Assembly: GCA_902766135.1 (NCBI GenBank)
Contig: CACXCK010000005.1
Coordinates: 1 to 14,584 of the forward strand
Direction of reading: 5' to 3'
DNA length: 14,584 nucleotides
From: an uncultured Erysipelotrichaceae bacterium
GTDB taxonomy: Bacteria; Bacillota_I; Bacilli_A; RF39; UBA660
The notes beneath the pieces were generated by a model. The model saw only the letters and a program-made list of their open reading frames with translations. It had not been told where the DNA came from and made no database searches. Shown here in pieces: positions 5,234 to 12,304 of this stretch. Numbering within the stretch: the stretch's first letter is position 1; each line of letters opens with the position of its first letter. The translations under genes were made by a program, and so were the position numbers.

Positions 5234-7396
5234 ATGAAAAAAGTATTTAAATTAGATTTCCACGGTCGGGAAATAGTTGTTGAAACAGGTTGGCTTGCTA
5301 AACAAGCAAATGGGGCATGCTTAGTTCGTTATGGAGACACGGCAGTATTAAGTGCATCTGTAATGGGTAAAAATCAAATAACTCAAGATTTTTTTCCACT
5401 ACAAGTTTTATATCAAGAAAGATTATATTCAGTAGGTAAAATACCTGGTGGATTTATTAAAAGGGAAGGACGCCCTACAGACGAAGCAACCCTAGCAGCA
5501 AGAATTATTGATAGACCAATTCGTCCAATGTTTGATGAAAATTTAAGAAATGAAATTCAAGTTGTTAACACCGTTCTATCAGTAGATCCAAATAACTCAC
5601 CAGTTATGACAGCACTACTTGGTTCATCTTTATCACTAGGTATCTCTGAAATACCTTTTGATGGACCTGTATCAGGTGTTGTAGTAGGTAAAATTGGTAA
5701 AGATTTTATTTTAAATCCAACAACTGAAGAATTAGAGATTAGTGAATTAAACTTAACTGTTGCCGGTACTAAGAATGCTGTTTGTATGGTTGAAGCAGGT
5801 GCCCATGAAGCTTCAGAAAAAACAATGTTAGAAGCTATTTTGTTTGGTCATGAAGCAATCAAAGAATTATGCGAATTTCAAGAAACAATTATAAATGAAA
5901 TTGGCAAAGAAAAAGTGGCATTAGAAGTAGCAACTCTTGACGAAGATATAGTTAAGGATGTAACTGATTATGCTTATGATGATATTTTAAATGGTATTCA
6001 AATAAAAGATAAATTAGCAAGTCAAGAAGAAGTAGAAAGAGTAATAACAGAATCAATTGAACACTTTACAGAAATTTATGAAGCAGATGAAGCTAAACTA
6101 AAACAAGTTAAAAAGATTTTAGGCAATCTAGAAGGCGATGCTGTTCGTTCACTAATTACTGAGCATCACATTCGTCCAGATGGTCGTAAGATGGATGAAA
6201 TAAGACCACTTGATGCAATGGTAGACCTACTTCCAAGAACTCACGGTTCAGCTGTCTTTACCCGTGGTCAAACACAGAGTCTTGCAACTACTACTTTAGG
6301 AGCCTTAGGAGAACATCAAATCCTTGATGGCCTAGGCATTGAAGATACCAAAAGATTTATGCTTCACTATAACTTCCCAGCATTCTCAGTTGGTGAAATA
6401 GGAAGATATGGATCTCCAGGAAGAAGAGAAATAGGTCATGGAGCCTTAGGCGAAAGAGCTTTATCAGCTGTTATTCCAAGTGAAGAAGAATTCCCATACA
6501 CAATTCGTGTTGTATCAGAAATAGTGGAAAGTAATGGTTCATCAAGTCAAGCAACCATCTGTGCAGGATGTCTTTCTCTTATGGCTGCAGGTGTACCAAT
6601 TAAAGCTCCAGTAGCGGGTATTGCTATGGGACTTATTACTAGCAAAGATGAAAAGAAATACACTATATTAACAGATATTCAAGGACTAGAAGATCATATG
6701 GGAGATATGGACTTTAAAGTTGCAGGTACTGCTGAAGGAATCACAGCTCTTCAAATGGATATCAAAATTAAAGGCGTTACAAAATCAATTCTAAAAGAGG
6801 CTCTAGCTCAAGCTAAAAAAGCAAGACTTGAAATACTTGAGGTCATGACAGATTGTATTAAAGAACCAAGGAAAGAATTATCACCATATGCACCTAAGAT
6901 TGAAACATTTACTATTAATCCAGATAAGATTAAAGATGTCATTGGTCGTGGTGGCGAAACAATTACTAAAATCATTTTAGAAGCCTCTAATGTTAAAACA
7001 GTAAATGATAAAGATGCTGTTAAAGTAGACCTAGAAGATGATGGAAGAGTAATAATTTACCATACAGATAAGAATATTATTGAAACAACTAAACAAATGA
7101 TTCTGGATGTCGTAAGAGAAGTTGAAGAAGATAAGATTTACACAGGTAAAGTTGTTAAAGTAGAAGACTTTGGTTGCTTCGTTGAATTATGGCCTGGCTG
7201 TGAGGGATTAGTACACGTCTCAGAACTTGCTCATGAAAGAGTAAATAAACCAAGTGATTTATTTAAAGTTGGTGATGAAATACTTGTTAAGAGTAAGGGT
7301 TATGATAATCGTGGCAGATTAAATCTTTCACGTAAAGAAGCTTTGCCAAAACCACCCAAAAAAGAAGAAAAGGGAATTAAGAAGGATGAAAAATAA
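5234..7396 (+). CDS. pnp: Polyribonucleotide nucleotidyltransferase (PNPase)
   Basis: PNPase degrades RNA 3' to 5' by phosphorolysis, releasing nucleoside diphosphates, and acts as a trimer in the cytoplasm. The 720 residues carry the full domain order: a first RNase PH domain (about 1-210, with GGFIKREGRPTDEA and DRPIRP), a helical linker (about 240-310), the catalytic second RNase PH domain (about 315-545, with FTRGQTQSLATTTLG and YGSPGRREIGHGALGERAL), a KH domain with IGRGG (about 569-573), and an S1 domain (about 637-700, with GKVVKVEDFGCFVEL). The aspartates of the QGLEDHMGDMDF segment (about 480-492) correspond to the known metal and catalytic residues. A Lys-rich tail ends the protein. 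The ribosome binding site GAAGGGA lies at 5222-5228. No separate promoter is evident, so expression likely comes from rpsO read-through. The 3' end overlaps the next gene by 11 bases. Confidence 0.97.
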   Translation: MKKVFKLDFHGREIVVETGWLAKQANGACLVRYGDTAVLSASVMGKNQITQDFFPLQVLYQERLYSVGKIPGGFIKREGRPTDEATLAARIIDRPIRPMFDENLRNEIQVVNTVLSVDPNNSPVMTALLGSSLSLGISEIPFDGPVSGVVVGKIGKDFILNPTTEELEISELNLTVAGTKNAVCMVEAGAHEASEKTMLEAILFGHEAIKELCEFQETIINEIGKEKVALEVATLDEDIVKDVTDYAYDDILNGIQIKDKLASQEEVERVITESIEHFTEIYEADEAKLKQVKKILGNLEGDAVRSLITEHHIRPDGRKMDEIRPLDAMVDLLPRTHGSAVFTRGQTQSLATTTLGALGEHQILDGLGIEDTKRFMLHYNFPAFSVGEIGRYGSPGRREIGHGALGERALSAVIPSEEEFPYTIRVVSEIVESNGSSSQATICAGCLSLMAAGVPIKAPVAGIAMGLITSKDEKKYTILTDIQGLEDHMGDMDFKVAGTAEGITALQMDIKIKGVTKSILKEALAQAKKARLEILEVMTDCIKEPRKELSPYAPKIETFTINPDKIKDVIGRGGETITKIILEASNVKTVNDKDAVKVDLEDDGRVIIYHTDKNIIETTKQMILDVVREVEEDKIYTGKVVKVEDFGCFVELWPGCEGLVHVSELAHERVNKPSDLFKVGDEILVKSKGYDNRGRLNLSRKEALPKPPKKEEKGIKKDEK

Positions 7397-7946
7397 GAAA
7401 ACAATAATTGTAATTGTTGTCATTTGCTTTATTATTTCTATAGGAGTACTAGTAATTAATAAACAGAAGCAAGAGCAAAAACAAAAAGAACAAGAGTTAC
7501 TAGAAATTGCTAAAAACGAAAGAAAAATAGACTTTGAGAATTATTATAAAAACTTTATGGAAGCTGCTGCTTTGCAAACTCAAATAGACATGATGAATAA
7601 CAACGATAACGACTTTGAAAGATGTTATGTTTTCTCAGAAGAAACAAAAAATGAAGAGTATTCATTAAAGAAAAGGTGGGCAGGTCCGAAATACTTTGAA
7701 GGAAGTGTTCATGTAATACTTTCTAAAGAATATGGGAGAATTTTTATGGAAGGTTGGTTAAAAAACGAAGAATTCTATATAGAAAAAAATATATATTTTA
7801 ATAATATGTATGATAATATCGAAATAAAGGAACTTGGTGACAATCCAAAATTTGAATCAACCAATTGTAAAAACGCTTCTTCGTATGCTGAAATGAAAAA
7901 ACAGTATGATGAAAAGAAAAAAACTATAGAATCATTAACTCCTTAA
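7386..7946 (+). CDS. Hypothetical membrane-anchored protein
   Basis: I do not recognise a family. This 186-residue protein starts with a short basic stretch and a hydrophobic segment (about 5-24) with no lipobox, so it is probably a single-pass protein with its C-terminus outside the membrane. A charged, Gln/Lys/Glu-rich coiled-coil-like helix follows (about 25-62). The outer domain (about 75-165) has a beta-rich core with aromatic motifs (RWAGPKYFEGSVHVIL, GRIFMEGWLKNEEFYIEKN) and two cysteines (CYVF near 80 and TNCKN near 162) that could form a disulfide. A helical, Lys-rich tail ends it. The start overlaps the pnp end by 11 bases; GAAGG abuts the ATG and AGGGA (7371-7375) lies about 10 bases upstream. 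The overlap implies co-transcription with pnp, possibly translationally coupled, but gives no functional clue. Confidence 0.75.
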   Translation: MKNKKTIIVIVVICFIISIGVLVINKQKQEQKQKEQELLEIAKNERKIDFENYYKNFMEAAALQTQIDMMNNNDNDFERCYVFSEETKNEEYSLKKRWAGPKYFEGSVHVILSKEYGRIFMEGWLKNEEFYIEKNIYFNNMYDNIEIKELGDNPKFESTNCKNASSYAEMKKQYDEKKKTIESLTP

Positions 7947-7971
7947 TATTACAAATATAAAATGAATAAGA

Positions 7972-7977
7972 TATAAT
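7972..7977 (+). promoter_or_regulatory. Candidate -10 box of the DUF368 gene, close to its start
   Basis: A TATAAT lies 10 bases before the ATG at 7988, with only a weak -35 (TTACAA, 7949-7954) at 17-base spacing. The AGGTGA ribosome binding site (7978-7983) lies between the box and the start, so a transcript from this -10 would be nearly leaderless. Read-through from the pnp operon is an alternative, as no terminator separates them. Confidence 0.4.
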
Positions 7978-7987
7978 AGGTGAATCT

Positions 7988-8728
7988 ATGAACTATCTTA
8001 TTCTTTTTTTAAAAGGCTTATTAATTGGAATTGGTAAAATAATACCTGGCGTATCAGGAGCCCACATAGCCATGTCCTTACATGCTTATGAAGAATCCCT
8101 TAACAAACTACCATATATTAAAGAAAATATATTCTATTTTTTATTCTTGGGTTTTGGTATCATTCTTTCTATTTTTATCTTTAGTCCATTAATCCTTTAT
8201 TTAATTAATAATTACTACTTGTTTACAATGTGTTTCTTTATTGGCCTCCTAAGTAAAACAATAAAATTAAATAGTGAATCCATAATAGTAATTCCATGTT
8301 CTATTATCGTCTTATTAATATACTTATTTATTAGAGTACCGCCTATTTCTATAAATAATCACTTTACTTCATTTTTTATGGGCATGGTAGAGTCTTTTAC
8401 AACTCTCATACCGGGTGTAAGTGGCACCGCTACATATATGGTTCTTGGATGCTATAATGATATTTTAAAACTATATAGTTTAAATAACATTGGTTATTTA
8501 ATAACTTTTGGCCTTGGCTTTATTTCGTTTAGTATAATTATCGTTTCAGGCATCTCTTATTTATTAAAAAGAAAAAAGCATAAAATCGAAATAATACTGG
8601 AAATATTTATGCTATCATCACTTTTGTTTATGTTTACTAAACTAATACCATACATAACAAGTGGTAGTATTTTATCATGCGTCTCAATTTTTATAACAGG
8701 CTATATAATTGCAAGTATTATTGAATAG
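7988..8728 (+). CDS. DUF368 membrane protein, PopT-type polyprenyl-phosphate translocase
   Basis: This 246-residue polytopic membrane protein has about seven or eight hydrophobic segments. The diagnostic DUF368 signature IPGVSG appears twice (19-24 and 141-146), the second in the context ESFTTLIPGVSGTATYMVLG, reflecting the internal duplication of the family. DUF368 proteins (PopT) have been shown in other bacteria to return undecaprenyl phosphate from the outer to the inner leaflet of the cytoplasmic membrane, recycling the lipid carrier for peptidoglycan and surface-polymer synthesis. The protein is somewhat shorter than many family members, but both signature halves are present. The next gene is a membrane glycosyltransferase, so carrier-lipid supply for envelope sugars is a plausible shared theme; the exact substrate here is inferred from the family. 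The ribosome binding site is AGGTGA. Confidence 0.85.
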   Translation: MNYLILFLKGLLIGIGKIIPGVSGAHIAMSLHAYEESLNKLPYIKENIFYFLFLGFGIILSIFIFSPLILYLINNYYLFTMCFFIGLLSKTIKLNSESIIVIPCSIIVLLIYLFIRVPPISINNHFTSFFMGMVESFTTLIPGVSGTATYMVLGCYNDILKLYSLNNIGYLITFGLGFISFSIIIVSGISYLLKRKKHKIEIILEIFMLSSLLFMFTKLIPYITSGSILSCVSIFITGYIIASIIE

Positions 8729-8732
8729 TCGA

Positions 8733-8761
8733 TTGCATTTTAAATAATGATATAGTATAAT
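8733..8761 (+). promoter_or_regulatory. Promoter of the glycosyltransferase gene
   Basis: TTGCAT (8733-8738) and TATAAT (8756-8761) are spaced by 17 bases just after the DUF368 stop. The predicted leader is about 30 nt and carries the AGAAGGA ribosome binding site (8784-8790). Confidence 0.7.
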
Positions 8762-8798
8762 CAAAGTAGATTAATTTGTATATAGAAGGAAGATTGAA

Positions 8799-10037
8799 AT
8801 GTCAGAAGTAATTGTCGTAATCTATTATTTTTTATTTATACTAGCTTTTTTATATGGAACATATTTTGGAATAACAGGTTTATTTGGCTTCAAAAATTAC
8901 CATAAAAGCATGTTTGGCAGACACAAACCAAAACATAAATTTGGTATAATCATCGCTGGAAGAAATGAAGAAAAAGTAATTCCGGCTTTAATTCAAAGCC
9001 TACAAAAACAACGCTATCCAGAAGATTTATATGAAATCTTTGTTGTACCAAATAACTGTACCGATAATACTGAAGGTGTAGCAAGAGAAGCTGGAGCTAC
9101 CATAATCAAATGCAAAGTTCCAGTAAAAGTAAAAGCAGACGCCCTAGCATACACCTTTGAATATCTAAAACCACGAAAAGATTTAGATGCCTATATCATT
9201 TTTGATGCAGATAACTTAGTTCACCCTGAGTTCTTAGCTAGAATGAACGATGCTTTATGCGAAGGGGCAGAAGTAGCTCAGTGCTTTAGAGATGCTAAAA
9301 ATATGAGCGATAACTGGTTAACCGGTTCATACACATTATTCTATTTCATTCAAAACTTTTTCTTTAATAGAGCAAGAATGAACTTTTCTGGATCAGCTGC
9401 TATTAATGGTACTGGCTTCATGATAAAAAAAGACATAGTTAAGGATGGTTTTAAAACATACACCTTAACAGAAGACTCTGAGTTTACAGGCCAATGTGCC
9501 TTAAAAGGTATCAGAGTATCATTTGTTGAAGAAGCAATAACTTTTGATGAACACCCTCAAAACTTCTGGGCAAGCTGGAAACAAAGAAAGCGTTGGACAA
9601 GTGGAACCTTAAGTTGTCTAAAAATATATGGTCGTAGACTACTAAAAAATTTCTTTAAAACTGGAAATATTGCATGTTTTGATATGTTCATGATGTATTC
9701 AGCTCCAGTTGCCGTAGTTCTATCATTCTTCCTAAGTGTCGTCTTATTTGTATTCCATATCTTTGGTATAGAACTTTCAGACTTCTTCTCATACCTATAT
9801 GCATCAGGACTATTATTCTTTATAATATTCTATATTTCTAATGTAGCGGTTAATATATTCGTTGTTAAATATAATAAGAAAAGTGTAAGTTCTATTCTTT
9901 CTGGAATCATTTTCTTCTCATTATTCTTAGCAACATGGATTCCAATTAACATTATTTGTATGATTAAGAAAACCGATTCATGGGAAGAAATAAAACACGA
10001 TAGAAGTGATGTAAAAATAGATGAGCTGTTAAAATAG
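8799..10037 (+). CDS. Membrane glycosyltransferase, family 2
   Basis: This 412-residue inner-membrane enzyme has the layout of processive family 2 glycosyltransferases. An N-terminal membrane helix (about 5-28) precedes the cytoplasmic GT-A domain (about 48-270), and three membrane segments follow (about 297-322, 333-357 and 368-389). Catalytic landmarks are visible: the nucleotide-binding start IIIAGRNEE (50-58), NNCTDNT (85-91), KADAL (112-116), the metal-binding DAD (136-138), the TED motif with the catalytic-base aspartate region (224-226), and QRKRW (262-266), the QxxRW signature of synthases that extend a polysaccharide chain. The donor sugar and product cannot be read from the sequence; an exopolysaccharide or a glycolipid are both possible. 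It follows the DUF368 gene but has its own promoter and terminator, so it need not be co-regulated. The stop codon lies inside the terminator hairpin. Confidence 0.9.
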   Translation: MSEVIVVIYYFLFILAFLYGTYFGITGLFGFKNYHKSMFGRHKPKHKFGIIIAGRNEEKVIPALIQSLQKQRYPEDLYEIFVVPNNCTDNTEGVAREAGATIIKCKVPVKVKADALAYTFEYLKPRKDLDAYIIFDADNLVHPEFLARMNDALCEGAEVAQCFRDAKNMSDNWLTGSYTLFYFIQNFFFNRARMNFSGSAAINGTGFMIKKDIVKDGFKTYTLTEDSEFTGQCALKGIRVSFVEEAITFDEHPQNFWASWKQRKRWTSGTLSCLKIYGRRLLKNFFKTGNIACFDMFMMYSAPVAVVLSFFLSVVLFVFHIFGIELSDFFSYLYASGLLFFIIFYISNVAVNIFVVKYNKKSVSSILSGIIFFSLFLATWIPINIICMIKKTDSWEEIKHDRSDVKIDELLK

Positions 10038-10048
10038 TTCATCTTTTT
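10020..10048 (+). terminator. Glycosyltransferase gene terminator overlapping its stop codon
   Basis: A 9-bp stem (10020-10028 with 10035-10043, two G-T wobbles) and a 6-base loop are followed by five T (10044-10048). The TAG stop forms the start of the 3' arm, so the last codons of the gene form the 5' arm. Confidence 0.75.
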
Positions 10049-10060
10049 ATTTACTAATAA

Positions 10061-10087
10061 TTAGCACTCTATATTGACAAGTGCTAA
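10061..10087. promoter_or_regulatory. CIRCE operator (HrcA binding site)
   Basis: TTAGCACTC (10061-10069), nine spacer bases and AAGTGCTAA (10079-10087) match the CIRCE consensus TTAGCACTC-N9-GAGTGCTAA at 17 of 18 positions. The site covers the -35 box of the clpB promoter, so HrcA bound here would block transcription until heat or misfolded protein titrates the chaperones HrcA depends on. hrcA itself is not in the window. Confidence 0.95.
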
Positions 10088-10102
10088 TTATTGTAATATA
10101 AT
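10074..10102 (+). promoter_or_regulatory. clpB promoter
   Basis: TTGACA (10074-10079) and TATAAT (10097-10102) are both perfect consensus boxes with a 17-base spacer. Transcription should start near 10109. The strong basal promoter is held in check by the overlapping CIRCE element. Confidence 0.9.
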
Positions 10103-10129
10103 ACATCTTGAATGAAAGGAGTGATAATT

Positions 10130-12235
10130 ATGTACCCAGAGACATCAGAAGATTTAAAAAATCCTCTAGAAAAGTATGGCCGAGATATAACTGAAAGTGT
10201 TAAGAATCACAAAACTGACCCTGTAATTGGCCGTGACGAAGAAATTCGTAATGTAATACGAATACTTTCTCGTAAGAGTAAGAATAATCCAGTCCTAATA
10301 GGTGAACCAGGCGTTGGTAAAACAGCTATTGTAGAAGGCCTTGCTGAACGAATTGTTGCCCAAGATGTTCCAAATAGCCTAAAAGATAAAACTGTTTGGG
10401 AATTGGATTTAGGTTCACTAGTTGCCGGTGCTAAATACCGCGGTGAACTAGAAGAAAGATTAAAAGCAGTTTTAAAAGCTGTTAAAGACTCAGATGGCAA
10501 TATCATCATGTTTATTGATGAAATCCATATGATTGTTGGTACAGGTGGCGAAGGAGCCATGGACATATCTAATATGTTAAAACCAATGCTTGCAAGAGGT
10601 GAAATCCACCTTATAGGTGCTACAACTTTAAAAGAATATAGAAAATATATTGAAAAAGATGGTGCTCTAGAAAGAAGACTTCAAAAAGTCTTAGTTAAAG
10701 AACCAACTGTTGAAGATACCATTACCATACTAAGAGGTCTAAAAGAACGTTTTGAAATATTTCATGGCGTTACAATTAAAGATAGTGCAATAATATCTGC
10801 CGCAACTTTAGCAGACAGATATATAACTGATCGTTTCTTACCAGACAAAGCTATAGACTTAATTGATGAAGCCTGTGCCACAATTAAAATGCAACTAGAT
10901 TCAGTTCCCGTTGATATAGATAAACTATCAAGGAAAATAATGAGTTTGGAAATCGAAAGACAAGCTCTAAAAAAAGAAACTGATGAATTATCGAAAAAAA
11001 GAAAAGATGAATTAGACAATGAACTATACAATTTAAAACAACAAGAAACCGAATTAAAAGAAAAATGGGAAGAAGAGAAAAAAGAAAAAAGTTTAATAAC
11101 CAAAAAGAAAGAAGAATTAGAGCATGCAAGATATGAACTTGCAGCCTCCCAAAATAATTATGACTTAGAAACAAGTGCTCGTCTTTCTCACGGCGTTATT
11201 CCTAAACTAGAGCGTGAATTAGAAGAGTTAAAAAGTAATGTCAAGAATTCTATTCTTTCTGATATCGTAGACGATGAATCTATCGCTGAAATAATATCAC
11301 GTTGGACAAATATTCCAATATCTAAATTAGTAGCGACGGAGAAAGAAAAACTTCTTAATCTAAAAGAAAGACTAGCTAAAAATGTAATTGGTCAAGATGA
11401 AGCACTTACACTTGTAAGTGACGCTATTTTACGGGCAAGAAGTGGTATTAAAGATCCTCGTCGCCCAATTGGTTCATTCATATTCCTAGGCCCAACTGGT
11501 GTCGGAAAAACGGAAGTTGCAAGAAGACTTGCGGAAGAACTATTTGATTCTGATTCGCACATGATAAGAATAGATTGCTCTGAATATATGGAAGCATTTA
11601 ATGTCTCTCGTCTAATTGGCGCCCCTCCAGGATATGTAGGATATGATGAGGGTGGAACACTTACTGAAGCTGTAAGGCGTAATCCCTACAGTATAATCTT
11701 GTTCGATGAAATAGAAAAAGCTCATCCCGACGTCTTTAATATATTATTACAAATATTAGATGATGGCCGTCTTACAGATTCTCAAGGAAGACTAATAGAC
11801 TTTAAAAATACTATTATTATCATGACAAGTAACTTAGGAAGTGAATACATCCTTGAAGATGAATCATCATCTAAAGAAAAAGTTTTAAATGAACTACATC
11901 ATACATTTAGACCAGAATTAATAAATAGAATTGATGAAATAATAATATTCCATTCTCTAAAACAAGATGCTGTAAGAAGTATTCTAGATAAAATAATTAG
12001 AGAAACAAACGAACTATTAAGCGAAAAACAAATAAGTATTGTTTTAACTGATAAAGCTAAAGAAAAAGTTATAAATGAATCATTTGATCCATCCTTTGGA
12101 GCACGTCCTATTAAAAGATATGTAACTAAAAATATTGATACATTAGTGGCTAAGACTCTAATAGAACAAGATATTTTGCCTAATACAGTCTTGACGATTG
12201 ACATATCAAATGACAATTTCGTATGTAAAATATAA
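10130..12235 (+). CDS. clpB: ClpB-type disaggregase lacking the N-domain
   Basis: ClpB is a hexameric AAA+ chaperone that threads aggregated proteins through its pore, working with DnaK. Its 701 residues hold two ATPase modules: Walker A at 58-65 (GEPGVGKT) and 454-461 (GPTGVGKT), and Walker B around 125-131 and 522-527. A pore-loop tyrosine lies at 103, GYVG at 501-504 and FRPELINR at 593-600. Between the modules is a long coiled-coil middle domain (about 264-370), full length as in ClpB and much longer than in ClpC. No IGF-like ClpP-docking loop is seen in the second module. The ~150-residue N-terminal substrate domain is absent. I chose the start at 10130 rather than the in-frame ATG at 10112 because AAAGGAGTGAT (10116-10126) is well placed for it, and transcription should begin near 10109. 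The promoter directly upstream shows the short form is native, as in mycoplasmas. Confidence 0.93.
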   Translation: MYPETSEDLKNPLEKYGRDITESVKNHKTDPVIGRDEEIRNVIRILSRKSKNNPVLIGEPGVGKTAIVEGLAERIVAQDVPNSLKDKTVWELDLGSLVAGAKYRGELEERLKAVLKAVKDSDGNIIMFIDEIHMIVGTGGEGAMDISNMLKPMLARGEIHLIGATTLKEYRKYIEKDGALERRLQKVLVKEPTVEDTITILRGLKERFEIFHGVTIKDSAIISAATLADRYITDRFLPDKAIDLIDEACATIKMQLDSVPVDIDKLSRKIMSLEIERQALKKETDELSKKRKDELDNELYNLKQQETELKEKWEEEKKEKSLITKKKEELEHARYELAASQNNYDLETSARLSHGVIPKLERELEELKSNVKNSILSDIVDDESIAEIISRWTNIPISKLVATEKEKLLNLKERLAKNVIGQDEALTLVSDAILRARSGIKDPRRPIGSFIFLGPTGVGKTEVARRLAEELFDSDSHMIRIDCSEYMEAFNVSRLIGAPPGYVGYDEGGTLTEAVRRNPYSIILFDEIEKAHPDVFNILLQILDDGRLTDSQGRLIDFKNTIIIMTSNLGSEYILEDESSSKEKVLNELHHTFRPELINRIDEIIIFHSLKQDAVRSILDKIIRETNELLSEKQISIVLTDKAKEKVINESFDPSFGARPIKRYVTKNIDTLVAKTLIEQDILPNTVLTIDISNDNFVCKI

Positions 12236-12274
12236 GAAATAATAATGTAAACTACATTTGTTATTTCTTTTTTT
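12234..12274 (+). terminator. clpB terminator
   Basis: A long stem-loop begins in the stop codon: outer stem 12234-12242 with 12261-12269 (9 bp), continued by an inner stem (12244-12249 with 12253-12258, loop AAC) after a small interruption. Seven T follow (12268-12274). Confidence 0.85.
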
Positions 12275-12275
12275 A

Positions 12276-12284
12276 TGCTATTAT
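12276..12284 (+). promoter_or_regulatory. Candidate promoter of the 695-residue protein gene
   Basis: TGCTATTAT is an extended -10 with one mismatch in the hexamer. The upstream TTGTTA (12258-12263) lies in the clpB terminator arm with 15-base spacing, so the -35 is poor. The ribosome binding site AAGGTGGT follows at 12293-12300. Confidence 0.45.
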
Positions 12285-12304
12285 TTAATTACAAGGTGGT
12301 AAAA

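Noticed and set aside
10112..10129. Upstream ATG as the clpB start
   Set aside because: It lies about 3 bases after the predicted transcription start and has no Shine-Dalgarno sequence, whereas the ATG at 10130 has a strong, well-spaced one.
10207..10566. Minus-strand open frame of 119 codons inside clpB, and others at 10762-11174 and 11899-12216
   Set aside because: They lie entirely within well-conserved ClpB sequence, have Ser/Leu-rich antisense composition, and lack ribosome binding sites or promoters of their own.
10130..12235. ClpC or ClpE instead of ClpB
   Set aside because: The middle domain is full ClpB length (about 100 residues), no ClpP-docking loop is seen, there is no zinc-binding N-terminus, and the sequence follows ClpB closely through the coiled coil.
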